This document shows positions 8,486 through 16,953 of a stretch of DNA of 64,000 nt, one piece after another. Every line of letters begins with the position of its first letter. Position 1 is the first letter of the stretch. This DNA comes from Chitinophagaceae bacterium (lineage in GTDB: Bacteria > Bacteroidota > Bacteroidia > Chitinophagales > Chitinophagaceae). Under the pieces are notes generated by a model, which was not told the origin of the DNA, ran no database searches, and saw only the letters and a list, made by a program, of their open reading frames with translations. The DNA lies in contig JANINS010000001.1 of the NCBI GenBank assembly GCA_024508725.1, positions 181,837-245,836 of the forward strand, given 5' to 3'. A program made the position numbers and the translations under genes.

Positions 8486-9658
8486 TTAACTAAAAGCTTC
8501 CTTAACTCTGTCGAAGAAACTTTTATTATTCTTGTCTGGATTTGGTTTGAAGTTTTCACTCTTACTCAATTTCTCCAGCATCGCTTTTTCTTCGCTGTTC
8601 AGGTTTTGAGGAGTCCACACATTCACATGTATCAACTGGTCACCTCTTCCATATCCATTCACTTCAGGAAAACCTTTTCCTTTCAGCCTGAATATTTTTC
8701 CGCTTTGTGTACCTGCAGGAATTTTGATCTTCGCTCTTCCATCGATCGTTGGCACTTCAACCGAAGTTCCAAATGCCGCATCAGGGAAAGAGATGTGTAA
8801 ATCAAAAGCAACGTTCAATCCATCACGCTGCAGTTCTTTATGAGCCTCTTCTTCAATTAAGATAATGAGATCACCATTGGCACCACCTCTTTCACCTGCA
8901 TTTCCTTTACCCTGCATGCTCAGCTGCATTCCTTCCTGAACACCAGCCGGAACATTAATGGTCACCATTTCTTCACCATACACTCTACCCTCACCTTTAC
9001 ATGCTGTACATTTTGCCGTAACAGTAGAGCCTTCTCCATTACATGTTGGACAAGTGGTTACTGTTTGCATTTGGCCAAGGAAAGTATTGGTAACTCTTCT
9101 CACTTGCCCGCTACCACCGCATGTGCTACACGTTTGCACACTGTTTTTATCTTTCGCACCACTACCATTACACGTAGTACAAGGAACGTATTTCTTAACC
9201 TTGATCGTTTTCGTTACACCTTTAGCGATCTCTTCGTAAGTAAGTTTTAAACGAATGCGAAGATTGCTTCCACGAGTTCCTGTTGGTCTTCCGCCACCAC
9301 GACTTCTTCCACCACCGCCACCAAAGAAACTACCGAATACATCATCACCGAAAATATCTCCGAACTGGCTGAAGATATCTTCCATGTTCATTCCTGCACC
9401 ACCACCAAAACCACCGCTGCCACCCATTCCAGGAGAAAAAGCCTGGTGACCGTAACGATCGTACTTTGCTCTTTTATCGGTATCGCTCAGCACTTCATAA
9501 GCTTCTGCAGCTTCCTTGAATTTTTCCTCGGCTTCTTTATCGCCGGGGTTACGGTCAGGGTGATACTGCATAGCCACCTTACGGTACGACTTTTTTATCT
9601 CATCAGCCGATGCCGATTTCCCAACTCCTAATACTTCGTAATAATCTCTTTTTGCCAT
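8486..9658 (-). CDS. dnaJ: Chaperone protein DnaJ (Hsp40)
   Basis: DnaJ stimulates the ATPase of DnaK and delivers unfolded clients. The 390-residue protein has the J domain (residues 1-70, HPD at 33-35), a Gly/Phe-rich linker (about 75-130), four CxxCxGxG zinc-binding repeats ([32 protein letters not shown]) and the C-terminal client-binding domain ending near 350. The frame is open six codons further upstream, but [11 protein letters not shown] is the family start, so I use 9658. grpE lies 242 bases upstream on the same strand, with a composite repeat between; dnaK and hrcA are not in the window. Confidence 0.97.
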   Translation of the reverse strand: MAKRDYYEVLGVGKSASADEIKKSYRKVAMQYHPDRNPGDKEAEEKFKEAAEAYEVLSDTDKRAKYDRYGHQAFSPGMGGSGGFGGGAGMNMEDIFSQFGDIFGDDVFGSFFGGGGGRSRGGGRPTGTRGSNLRIRLKLTYEEIAKGVTKTIKVKKYVPCTTCNGSGAKDKNSVQTCSTCGGSGQVRRVTNTFLGQMQTVTTCPTCNGEGSTVTAKCTACKGEGRVYGEEMVTINVPAGVQEGMQLSMQGKGNAGERGGANGDLIILIEEEAHKELQRDGLNVAFDLHISFPDAAFGTSVEVPTIDGRAKIKIPAGTQSGKIFRLKGKGFPEVNGYGRGDQLIHVNVWTPQNLNSEEKAMLEKLSKSENFKPNPDKNNKSFFDRVKEAFS

Positions 9659-9724
9659 TTTCGCTTCCTTCACCATAGCCTTAACTATAGTTTTTATTTA
9701 TTGGGGTGTCAAGTTTCTGTTCTT

Positions 9725-9756
9725 TGATCAACTTTCGTTGCGTCGCACTCTTGTAC
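9725..9756 (-). repeat. Dispersed GTACAAG repeat, copy 3
   Basis: Bases 9737-9756 read GTTGCGTCGCACTCTTGTAC, the exact reverse complement of the family core. The 3' tail is shortened compared with other copies and ends in TTGATCA. It is joined on its right to the TTTCTCGTT palindromic core at 9792-9901. Confidence 0.8.
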
Positions 9757-9791
9757 TTTCTAAACTTTATTCAGCAGCTTCTGTTTGGAGA

Positions 9792-9901
9792 AGTTTCTCG
9801 TTACTAGTTCCTCGTTGTTACGTTTCTCGTTTAGAGCTTTCGTTTTCATCAGTCCTTATCAACTTCAACAACGAGAAACGCCAAACCTGAAACGAGAAAC
9901 T
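9792..9901. repeat. TTTCTCGTT palindromic element, copy A
   Basis: AGTTTCTCGTT (9792-9802) and AACGAGAAACT (9891-9901) form a perfect 11-bp inverted repeat 110 bases apart end to end, with further TTCTCGT/ACGAGAA pairs inside. The right arm runs into the grpE stop codon. A second copy in opposite orientation lies at 11773-11887; the two match over nearly their whole length when one is reverse complemented. Confidence 0.75.
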
Positions 9902-10485
9902 TATTTCCCTACAACCACTTTCGCAAACCTGATGATCTTATCGTTCAAATAATAACCTTTCTGCACCTCATCGATCACTTTGCCTTTTAGTTCTTCTGTT
10001 GGTGCCGGTATCTCTGTAATTGCTTCATGCTTCTCTACATCAAACTCCTCGTGCACACTCTTCATTTCCTTTACACCTTTCGATTGCAAAGCCGATCTCA
10101 TCTTTCCAAAAACGAGTGTAACGCCTTCTTTGATCTGGTTTACATCTTCACTGCCTTGAATTTGCTTTTCAGCTCTGTCGCAATCGTCCAGCACATCTAA
10201 AAGCGAAACGATCACATCTTTTCCGGCAGTCTGGATCAATTCCAACCTTTCTTTCGCTGTTCTGCGACGAAAATTGTCGAACTCGGCCATCAAACGGATG
10301 TATTTATCCTTTTGCTCCTGCAATTCAGCCTGCAGTTTCTCAGTTTCATTCTCTTCCTGAACCGGCTCATTCAGATGAGTGGTGCCGGCTGCATTTTCGT
10401 CAGTATTCAAGCCAGGATTGCCGTTCATTTCAGCTGTTTCTGTCGGATTGTTCTCAGTCTCAAGGTTTTTGTCTTTCTCGTTCAT
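9901..10485 (-). CDS. grpE: Nucleotide exchange factor GrpE
   Basis: GrpE releases ADP from DnaK. The 194-residue protein has an acidic, low-complexity N-terminus, a long coiled coil (about 55-100, including LQEQKDKYIRLMAEFDNFRRRTAKER) named here by its start and end only, and a C-terminal beta domain with GYYLNDKIIRFAKVVV. The frame opens upstream at 10527, but MNEKDKNLETE fits the family, giving a start at 10485. It is followed by dnaJ on the same strand and is divergent from the RlmI-type gene. Its stop codon overlaps the end of a palindromic repeat. Confidence 0.93.
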   Translation of the reverse strand: MNEKDKNLETENNPTETAEMNGNPGLNTDENAAGTTHLNEPVQEENETEKLQAELQEQKDKYIRLMAEFDNFRRRTAKERLELIQTAGKDVIVSLLDVLDDCDRAEKQIQGSEDVNQIKEGVTLVFGKMRSALQSKGVKEMKSVHEEFDVEKHEAITEIPAPTEELKGKVIDEVQKGYYLNDKIIRFAKVVVGK

Positions 10486-10578
10486 ACCAATATAGTTAGC
10501 GGATAAAGGCGTCAAAATTACTGCCAAGCAAAGAAAAGGGAAAAAGTGGCAGTTCTAGAGTCATCAGCAGCTAAAAAC

Positions 10579-10586
10579 TACATTTG
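10579..10586 (+). promoter_or_regulatory. Candidate -7 element very close to the start of the methyltransferase gene
   Basis: TACATTTG is an exact TAnnTTTG match ending only six bases before the ATG at 10593, so transcription would begin at or next to the start codon. No TTTG occurs at the expected -33 distance, so support is partial. Confidence 0.4.
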
Positions 10587-10592
10587 CACCTT

Positions 10593-11768
10593 ATGACTAA
10601 GGTTACACTGAAAAGAAAAATTGCTCCTCGTATTGCTAATGGACATCCCTGGATATTTGCCAACGAGGTTAATATAGTTGATGGACCTGTAAATGCAGGT
10701 GATATAGTTGATGTTTATTATGCAGATGAAAAATTTTGCGGCAGAGGATATATCAATCCCAAATCGCAGATACTGGTTAGGCTTCTTACCAGGAAAAAAG
10801 AAGAGATTAATGAACAATTCTTTTACAATAGAATACTAGAAGCATGGCAATACAGGCAAAAACTTGGTTACACAGAAAATTGCCGACTGATATTTGGTGA
10901 GGCTGACCAAATGCCGGCCTTGATCATTGACAAGTTCAACGATTATTTTGTGTTACAAAGCCTGGCTTATGGTATCGAGGTTTGGAAGCCTGCTATCGTA
11001 AAAGCATTGAACCAGATATTCTCTCCAAAAGGCATTTATGAAAGAAACGACGTACCTGTAAGAGAACTTGAAGGCTTAACCCAGGAAAAAGGCTTTTTAT
11101 CTGAGCCTTTTGATACCAGGATCATCATTAATGAAAATGGATTAAAGTTTCATGTTGATATTGAAAACGGACAAAAAACAGGCTATTTCTTAGATCAGCA
11201 GGATAACCGGAGAGCCATTCAGCACATTGTAAAAGATGCTGATGTACTTGGTGCTTTTACTTACACCGGAACATTTGAAATTCATGCGGCTCATTATGGA
11301 GCAAAGTCGGTTTTGGGATTGGATATTTCTGAAAATGCCGTTGCACAAGCCAATAAAAATGCGGAACTGAATGGTTTGCAAAACATCGTGAAGTTTGAAG
11401 CGATGAATGCATTTGATGTGTTAAAGGTTTGGGTAAAGGAAGGGAGAAAGTATGATGTGGTGATGTTAGACCCTCCGGCGTTTACCAAGAGCAGGGAAAA
11501 CATTCAGAAAGCGATCACCGGTTATAAAGAGATCAACCTTCGTGGAATGCGGTTGATAAAAAATGGTGGCTTCCTGGTTACTTCAAGTTGTACAAATCTT
11601 GTTCAACCAGAGTTGTTTTTAGAGATCATTGAAATGGCCGCAAAAGATGCGAGAAAGAAGTTAAGGCAAGTGGTATTTCAAACGCAGAGCAGCGATCATC
11701 CGATTGTGTGGGGAATGGAAAATACAAACTACCTTAAGTTTTTGATTGTAGAAGTGACGGATAGATAA
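10593..11768 (+). CDS. Class I rRNA methyltransferase, RlmI-like (PUA plus SAM domain)
   Basis: The 391-residue protein has an N-terminal PUA-like RNA-binding domain (about 1-75, with RIANGHPWIFANEV), a central domain, and a C-terminal Rossmann methyltransferase with motif I ADVLGAFTYTGTFEIHAA and the catalytic-loop motif MLDPPAFTKS. This matches the RlmI (YccW) family that makes 5-methylcytosine in 23S rRNA; the exact target here is inferred from family. The frame is open to a TTG at 10584, but ATG 10593 is the better start. It is divergent from grpE and followed by an intergenic repeat element. Confidence 0.9.
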   Translation: MTKVTLKRKIAPRIANGHPWIFANEVNIVDGPVNAGDIVDVYYADEKFCGRGYINPKSQILVRLLTRKKEEINEQFFYNRILEAWQYRQKLGYTENCRLIFGEADQMPALIIDKFNDYFVLQSLAYGIEVWKPAIVKALNQIFSPKGIYERNDVPVRELEGLTQEKGFLSEPFDTRIIINENGLKFHVDIENGQKTGYFLDQQDNRRAIQHIVKDADVLGAFTYTGTFEIHAAHYGAKSVLGLDISENAVAQANKNAELNGLQNIVKFEAMNAFDVLKVWVKEGRKYDVVMLDPPAFTKSRENIQKAITGYKEINLRGMRLIKNGGFLVTSSCTNLVQPELFLEIIEMAAKDARKKLRQVVFQTQSSDHPIVWGMENTNYLKFLIVEVTDR

Positions 11769-11772
11769 AGAC

Positions 11773-11887
11773 AGTTTCTCGTTTCTGGTTTGGCGTTTCT
11801 CTTTGGCTCTTGAATTTTATAAAGACTAATAAACACTAAAGCTCTACACGAGAAACGAAATACGAGGAACAAGAAACGAGAAACTGG
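11773..11887. repeat. TTTCTCGTT palindromic element, copy B
   Basis: CAGTTTCTCGTTTC (11773-11786) and GAAACGAGAAACTG (11874-11887) form a perfect 14-bp inverted repeat. Internal blocks (GGTTTGGCGTTTCTC, AAAGCTCTA, ACGAGGAAC) match copy A at 9792-9901 in inverted orientation. It is followed by a GTACAAG unit at 11905. Confidence 0.75.
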
Positions 11888-11904
11888 TGAATAGATTTCC
11901 GAAC

Positions 11905-11950
11905 GTACAAGTGAGTGACACCACAGACGATGCCACGAAGTACTAAAGCC
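11905..11950 (+). repeat. Dispersed GTACAAG repeat, copy 4
   Basis: GTACAAGTGAGTGACACCAC leads into GACGATGCCACGAAG and TACTAAAGCC. The same tail appears in inverted form at 23884-23933 and as a variant at 40629-40674. It lies between convergent genes and follows palindromic element B. Confidence 0.75.
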
Positions 11951-11960
11951 AGTGAACCCT

Positions 11961-14096
11961 TTACTTCACCACCTTAACGTATTGCCTGTTTCCATTCAAT
12001 TCAACTTCTACAATGTAAATGCCTTTCTGAAGCTTTTCCAAAGATGCAATTTCAATCACCGAACTGCCTTTTGCTACATTGGTTGTTTGTATATGAAACG
12101 TTCTGCCAGATGCATCCCTGATACTTACCTTCAATGTGCTACTTGCTTCTGTTTGTACCTGAAGCTGGAGTTTGTCTGTAAATGGATTTGGAGCTACTTT
12201 AATTTCTGTAATGTAATTAGCTCCAGGTTTAACCGTAACAATTCCTGAATATTTGAAACTCCCATCTTTATCGAGCATTTTTAAACGATAGTAGATCAAC
12301 TTGCTGGCTGCATTAACGAGAAGTGTGTTAACATCAGTAGCATTATAATCCGCATTTGGTAATTGCTTTGCTGAAACTGAAGCAAATTTTGTAAAGTCTG
12401 TTCCGTTCAAAGAACGTTCAACTTCAAAACGATCAACATTTATTTCATTAGTAGTACTCCACCTAAGTAAAACATCGTTATCTTTTTTAAATACAGAAAA
12501 GTTGGTGAGGTTGAGGGGTAGAAAAACTGCACCCGTAAATCCCGGAGGCAATTGTGATGCGTCCCTGGCAGCTACTGCATTTAATTTTGTTCCTAATGTA
12601 TAACCATAGCTTTCTACAGATCCAAGTCCGTAAGTGATACCAACAAAAGGAACAGTGCTCACCACTACTGACTGTGCTTTTGATGCAGGATTCCATCTTT
12701 TAACCACGACAGAATATCCAGCCATTTGTGGGTGAGTATATGTATGATCGAATGTAGATGACCCATCTATGGTTAATGTGGCCAAACCTGTCGTAGGAAG
12801 AATAACATTTACATACTGGGTATTGATCGTCTCTTTATTTGTTCTGAAAAAATTAGCACTATTGATTCCCTGGCTTAACGGGTTTAAATAGATCATCTCC
12901 GGATCGCCCAATCCAGCTGCTGCTAAGCAATTACCACCAGACATAAACTGTGCTACAAGTATCGGTTGATCTGCTTCTATAAGATCAGGCGTATTGCTTT
13001 CGAAAGTATAATAGCTGTTATTGATTAAACCTGTTAACACCACACCATTTCTGGAAACTACTGTGGCGGGATCATTCACCACCACTTTAAACATGGCGGT
13101 ACTGGTACTTGATGCAATAGTACTGCCTGCAAAAGGTGCAGTAAGATATATTTTACCCATAGCCTGGCGTGGAAAATGTTGTTGCATATCATTATCGCCA
13201 CCACTGGGACCGCATGTCAATGGATTAGACGTACGGCTACTGCCTGAGAAAACAGCGATTGGATGAATATACCCGGTAGGGCTCTGTACAGATCTTACTA
13301 CTGTTCCTGTTAGGTCATAAGCTTGTGCACTTGTTCCGCCTACGCCATTTGCATCTGAGCCCAGGTTTGCTCCCATTACCTGGTAGATCCATCCTTTATG
13401 TAAAGTGATGGTTTTTGCTACTCCAGCTTGTAATCCGGTGTAGTTTTGATTCAAGGTTTTAACGGAAGGTGTAATCTCAACTACAGTATTATCGTACTTA
13501 GCAATAATGTACATCCATGAATAACAATCAGGCGAATAGTTTTGATTACTGTTAGCCGAAGTATATAATCCGCCCCAGGCATCAACAGGTATCAACATTG
13601 TTGCACCAGAAGATGCGCTGCCATAGATGTGCGAATATGCAGCAACAGGAACATCAGACTCAATATGAATGGCTTTTCTCCTATACAAACCTGCTAAACC
13701 TTGACCTACAGGGGGTGGATCTGTATATAACCTGGCATCATAACCACCACTTACTCCTTTGGGAATGGGCCCTACACTTCCAGCACTTGTTGAAAATGAG
13801 TTTGCAGCAGTAACTTCAATATCGATCACTGTATTAGCAGGAATGTTATATGTTCTTTTCCACCAGGTTGCAGGAATACTAGCGTTGCCACTACTATCGA
13901 TTGTTATTGTTACTGTAGCTGGTTGGGTACTGGTTGCCAGGTACAATGTCATATTCTGTGCATTATTGCTAGAAGGAGACATGAATTGATGATGTCCATA
14001 GCCTACCCAAAACTCAGTTCCTCTATAAGTAGTGTCTTGTGATTTAGAAGAAAAGAAAAAAACAAGGAGAAGTAAAGAAAGTAAAGCTGGTTTCAT
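11961..14096 (-). CDS. Secreted protein with IgGFc-binding-like region and T9SS type A sorting domain
   Basis: The 711-residue protein has a signal peptide (about 1-19). A large region opens with YRGTEFWVGYGHHQFM, typical of IgGFc-binding-protein-like N-terminal domains found in many Bacteroidetes surface proteins. It continues through SHIYGSASSGATMLIPVDAW and SGSSRTSNPLTCGPSGGDND. The C-terminal about 80 residues are a type IX sorting domain: VAPNPFTDKLQLQV near 637, then KGIYIVEVELNGNRQYVKVVK shortened here to its role as the terminal strand. A domain before it (LTNFSVFKKDNDVLLRWSTT) is the usual fibronectin-like linker. It is expected on the cell surface or released; the binding partner is unknown. 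Confidence 0.85.
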   Translation of the reverse strand: MKPALLSLLLLVFFFSSKSQDTTYRGTEFWVGYGHHQFMSPSSNNAQNMTLYLATSTQPATVTITIDSSGNASIPATWWKRTYNIPANTVIDIEVTAANSFSTSAGSVGPIPKGVSGGYDARLYTDPPPVGQGLAGLYRRKAIHIESDVPVAAYSHIYGSASSGATMLIPVDAWGGLYTSANSNQNYSPDCYSWMYIIAKYDNTVVEITPSVKTLNQNYTGLQAGVAKTITLHKGWIYQVMGANLGSDANGVGGTSAQAYDLTGTVVRSVQSPTGYIHPIAVFSGSSRTSNPLTCGPSGGDNDMQQHFPRQAMGKIYLTAPFAGSTIASSTSTAMFKVVVNDPATVVSRNGVVLTGLINNSYYTFESNTPDLIEADQPILVAQFMSGGNCLAAAGLGDPEMIYLNPLSQGINSANFFRTNKETINTQYVNVILPTTGLATLTIDGSSTFDHTYTHPQMAGYSVVVKRWNPASKAQSVVVSTVPFVGITYGLGSVESYGYTLGTKLNAVAARDASQLPPGFTGAVFLPLNLTNFSVFKKDNDVLLRWSTTNEINVDRFEVERSLNGTDFTKFASVSAKQLPNADYNATDVNTLLVNAASKLIYYRLKMLDKDGSFKYSGIVTVKPGANYITEIKVAPNPFTDKLQLQVQTEASSTLKVSIRDASGRTFHIQTTNVAKGSSVIEIASLEKLQKGIYIVEVELNGNRQYVKVVK

Positions 14097-14205
14097 GCGT
14101 TAGTTTGTAGAAACTAAAGCTAAGAAATCTATATAGGATAAGCTAAAGAATAATAACTGGAATTCTATTTAAAAGAATATCGTAAAAATCAAACTTGAAT
14201 AGGGA

Positions 14206-14538
14206 TTACTTCACTACCTGGAACTTACCGGATTCTACGATCCTTCCGGTTTTATCTCTTAACTGGAAAATATAAACACCCCGGAAATAATTGTCCAGAT
14301 TAACGGTTGTCTTATTGTTGCTGACAACGATCTCTGAAACTTTCTTTCCAATGAAATTGAAGACCTGTAATGTGTATGTTGCTTCAGGATTAGACTTGGT
14401 GAATTCAAAATTGATCACCGTAGATGCCGGATTTGGATAGAAACGAACCTTCACCTGCTCAGGTGTAGCGGGACGCTGCTGTGCAAAAGCACAGAAAGCG
14501 AGGCTGACCAGTAAGAGTAATGTGTAGATCTTTTTCAT
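14206..14538 (-). CDS. Small secreted protein consisting almost only of a T9SS sorting domain
   Basis: This 110-residue protein has a signal peptide (1-19, ending FCAFAQ), about ten linker residues, and then a complete type A T9SS C-terminal domain: VRFYPNPASTVINFEF, YTLQVFNFIGKKV, FRGVYIFQLRDKTG and terminal SGKFQVVK. No cargo domain is present. Either it is secreted as a bare domain, or it works as a competitor, plug or regulator of the pathway (inference). It follows the peroxiredoxin gene on the same strand after 76 bases but has its own good promoter, so it is probably transcribed alone. Confidence 0.82.
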   Translation of the reverse strand: MKKIYTLLLLVSLAFCAFAQQRPATPEQVKVRFYPNPASTVINFEFTKSNPEATYTLQVFNFIGKKVSEIVVSNNKTTVNLDNYFRGVYIFQLRDKTGRIVESGKFQVVK

Positions 14539-14546
14539 ATCCTCGA

Positions 14547-14577
14547 TAAAACTAACATTTTAGCATTAACATACAAA
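14547..14577 (-). promoter_or_regulatory. Bacteroidetes-type promoter for the small T9SS-domain gene
   Basis: On the minus strand, TTTG (14574-14577) is followed after exactly 19 bases by TAGTTTTA (14547-14554), one mismatch from TAnnTTTG. The -7 element ends eight bases before the ATG at 14538, so the leader would be only a few bases long. Confidence 0.55.
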
Positions 14578-14614
14578 ATTTTATACCAAAAGATGGGATG
14601 TACGGCAGCACTAA

Positions 14615-15082
14615 CTAGCTGAGGCTCTGTAATGTTTTGTTGACGGCTTCAAAATCAGGCACTTCACCTGCATTTTCCAATACCTCAGCATAACGTATCA
14701 CACCTTCCTTATCTATGACGAAAGCAGACCTCTTACTCACACCTTTCATCCAGCTAAAATTTTCATAAAGAATACCGTAAGCCGTGGAAGCTTCTTTATT
14801 AAAGTCGCTTAACAAGGTGAAATTCAACTTTTGTTCTTCTTTGAATTTTGCCAGGACCGCATTGCTGTCAACAGATATTCCAAACACTTCTGCGTTTACA
14901 TTATTGTAAAAACCCAGGTTATCTCTTACACTGCATAACTCTGCTGTGCAGGTGCTGGTAAAGGCCAACGGAAAGAAGAGCAGTAATACATTTTTGCCTT
15001 TTTGATCAGCCAACGAAACAAATTGCCTGTTCGTATCGCAGAGATTAAATGCCGGAGCTGTATCACCTATTTTTAATGACAT
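14615..15082 (-). CDS. Peroxiredoxin (AhpC/TSA family, PrxQ/BCP-like)
   Basis: The 155-residue thioredoxin-fold peroxidase reduces hydrogen peroxide and organic peroxides. The peroxidatic cysteine is C45 in FTSTCTAELC, and C50 five residues later is placed like the resolving cysteine of PrxQ/BCP enzymes. The family frame is otherwise complete: GDTAPAFNL at the N-terminus, FPLAFTS, and RSAFVIDKEGVIRYAEVL. No signal peptide is present, so it is cytosolic. It is divergent from the aquaporin gene. A promoter with a consensus -33 box lies in the shared upstream region. Confidence 0.9.
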   Translation of the reverse strand: MSLKIGDTAPAFNLCDTNRQFVSLADQKGKNVLLLFFPLAFTSTCTAELCSVRDNLGFYNNVNAEVFGISVDSNAVLAKFKEEQKLNFTLLSDFNKEASTAYGILYENFSWMKGVSKRSAFVIDKEGVIRYAEVLENAGEVPDFEAVNKTLQSLS

Positions 15083-15148
15083 ACTTTTTTTATTAGTGGA
15101 TGCAAGTTAAAGGCTTGTGTGGAAAAGTTATGCTTGTGTTTATTATGG

Positions 15149-15179
15149 AGAAAGTATCCTGCTTTTATCTTTAATCAAA
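15149..15179 (-). promoter_or_regulatory. Candidate promoter of the peroxiredoxin gene
   Basis: On the minus strand, TTTG (15176-15179) is followed after exactly 19 bases by TACTTTCT (15149-15156), which keeps TA and the following TT but misses two positions of TAnnTTTG. The predicted leader is about 60 bases. Confidence 0.4.
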
Positions 15180-15193
15180 CTTCCCGTTCACCC

Positions 15194-15823
15194 ATGAGAA
15201 AATACGTGATCGAGTTCATCGGCACATTCTTCCTTGTTCTGGCTGTTTGTGCAGCGGTGAGATCGCAACAGGAACTACAAAGTTTTGCTCCTTTATTTGT
15301 TGGATTGGTATTGACTGCAATGATCTATGCAGGAAAATCTTTTTCAGGTGCTCATTACAATCCGGCAGTTTCTCTTGCCATTTTTCTTCGGAAAAAAATA
15401 AGACTGATAGATATGATCGGGTATTGGGTGATCCAGTTGATGGCTGGTGTTATTGGAGCGATCGTAGCTGCAAAAGTTTTCAACTATCAAACAAGTCTTG
15501 TTTCTGTTACCGAACCGGTAGCTGCCATCACGGCTGAAGGAATAGGAACGTTTGCATTGGTTTTTGTGATATTGTGTGTTGCTACATCAGCCAGATCAGC
15601 AAACAATGATTATTACGGCCTGGCAATTGGATCTGTTGTAGTAGCAATGGCGTATATTGTTGGACCGATATCAGGTGGTGCATTTAATCCTGCTGTAGCG
15701 CTCGGACTTGCAGTTTTTGAAAAGTTGGATTGGAACTCACTTTGGGTTTATCTTGTAGGCTCAATAACAGGTGCCGTTATTGCAGTAATACTTTATAAAG
15801 TTCTACGGTTAGATATTGAATGA
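15194..15823 (+). CDS. Aquaporin (MIP family)
   Basis: This 209-residue membrane channel has six hydrophobic helices and both NPA boxes intact: SGAHYNPAVSLA (NPA 56-58) and SGGAFNPAVALG (165-167). The short length and the GAFNPAVALG second box suggest a water-selective or MIP-like channel of AqpZ/AqpM type rather than a glycerol facilitator, though selectivity is inferred. The frame is open to 15119, but MRKYVIEFIGTFFLV is the natural first helix, so I start at 15194. A strong hairpin terminator follows. Confidence 0.9.
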   Translation: MRKYVIEFIGTFFLVLAVCAAVRSQQELQSFAPLFVGLVLTAMIYAGKSFSGAHYNPAVSLAIFLRKKIRLIDMIGYWVIQLMAGVIGAIVAAKVFNYQTSLVSVTEPVAAITAEGIGTFALVFVILCVATSARSANNDYYGLAIGSVVVAMAYIVGPISGGAFNPAVALGLAVFEKLDWNSLWVYLVGSITGAVIAVILYKVLRLDIE

Positions 15824-15849
15824 GCTATAAACCAGCTTAAGACTTGCAT

Positions 15850-15878
15850 GCTCCTGTGACCATCACAGGAGCTTTTTT
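15850..15878 (+). terminator. Intrinsic terminator after the aquaporin gene
   Basis: GCTCCTGTGA (15850-15859) and TCACAGGAGC (15863-15872) form a perfect 10-bp stem with a three-base loop, followed by six T residues. It lies 26 bases past the aquaporin stop and just before the end of the convergent PorP/SprF gene. Confidence 0.92.
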
Positions 15879-15879
15879 A

Positions 15880-16950
15880 TTAGAACTTAGGACAACGGAT
15901 TGCATTCTTTGTAGAATTATCCCTATCGAAGAAACTTCTGTATGAAATGGAAAGCTCGAAACCGCCACGTCCTTGACTGGCAGTGCGTAGTTGTGATACA
16001 TTCACATCATAACTCAAGCCTACAGATAACGAACGCATATCTAATTTCACTACAGGGATAAAAGCATCTTTCAACCTTAGAAATCCACCTACATTAAAGA
16101 TGTAATCAGGATCATCATAATCAGGTCCGATCTTGTAAGAATACAAAGCCCCCATTACACTCTCAGTATAAGCTCCTTGTTTGCTATAATCTCCCTGGAC
16201 TGTGAAGAATGAAAGATCATTGATGCTGAGCTTCACTCCTACTGAACCTACCCATTTAGGATTGAGTTCGATATCAGGATTCTTATAAAAAGAATTTTTA
16301 GGCCTGTTGAAATGATGATAAGCAAGACCGATAAAATAGTTATCAGCTTCTTTATCCCTGATCGCTGAGTTATAACTCATACCCACACTTGCATCGAAAT
16401 AAGAAAGCTTGCTGTTGATGAAAGGCTCTCCTGTTGCCATCATTGGATTATACCCGTTACCATCGTATTGATTATTGGTGGTAACCTTGCTGATGTCAAT
16501 TCTTTTCTGAACCCATCCTGCCATAAAACCCATAGAGAGGTATCTGTTCTTATCAGCATTCAAAGATTTATGATAATTCAATGCAGGCAGCACATTAGTG
16601 GTGGTGAAATTGGCTGTGCCAGCTCGATCGTATAAAAGTTGAATCCCTGTAGTAATAAAATCATCACCCCGACCAATAGGTTGTTTGTACTCAAGATCAA
16701 AAGACCCGGTTCTATATGGAACAGTAACACTTCCCCATTGGCTTCTGTACACTCCCTGTACACGAAGATCACCGGTGAATATTCCTGCTAAAGACGGGTT
16801 TCTTAACAATGGCGCTTCGAAGAATTGCGAAAAATGAATGTCTTGCGCAGTAACTGAAAATGTTGCAAGAATACTGATCAAACCTGCAATTATCTTTTTT
16901 CCAGCTGTTGATCTTTTCCTTCCGGTTGTTTTTTCCTTTCTATTTTTCAT
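15880..16950 (-). CDS. PorP/SprF family outer-membrane protein
   Basis: The 356-residue protein has an N-terminal signal sequence (about 15-35, ending TFSVTAQ) and begins its mature part with DIHFSQFFEAPLLRNPSLAGIF, a hallmark of PorP/SprF proteins. Named residues span one signature broken by the mature N-terminus. The rest is rich in alternating beta-strand patterns expected of an outer-membrane barrel. SprF and PorP paralogues help specific type B T9SS substrates across or onto the outer membrane. The giant PKD protein with a gliding-type C-terminus ends three bases upstream on the same strand, so this is the usual substrate-helper pair. Confidence 0.88.
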   Translation of the reverse strand: MKNRKEKTTGRKRSTAGKKIIAGLISILATFSVTAQDIHFSQFFEAPLLRNPSLAGIFTGDLRVQGVYRSQWGSVTVPYRTGSFDLEYKQPIGRGDDFITTGIQLLYDRAGTANFTTTNVLPALNYHKSLNADKNRYLSMGFMAGWVQKRIDISKVTTNNQYDGNGYNPMMATGEPFINSKLSYFDASVGMSYNSAIRDKEADNYFIGLAYHHFNRPKNSFYKNPDIELNPKWVGSVGVKLSINDLSFFTVQGDYSKQGAYTESVMGALYSYKIGPDYDDPDYIFNVGGFLRLKDAFIPVVKLDMRSLSVGLSYDVNVSQLRTASQGRGGFELSISYRSFFDRDNSTKNAIRCPKF

Positions 16951-16953
16951 CGC

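Noticed and set aside
9255-9449. Proline-rich + strand open frame
   Set aside because: It is the antisense of the DnaJ Gly/Phe-rich linker; codon GC pattern and low complexity explain it.
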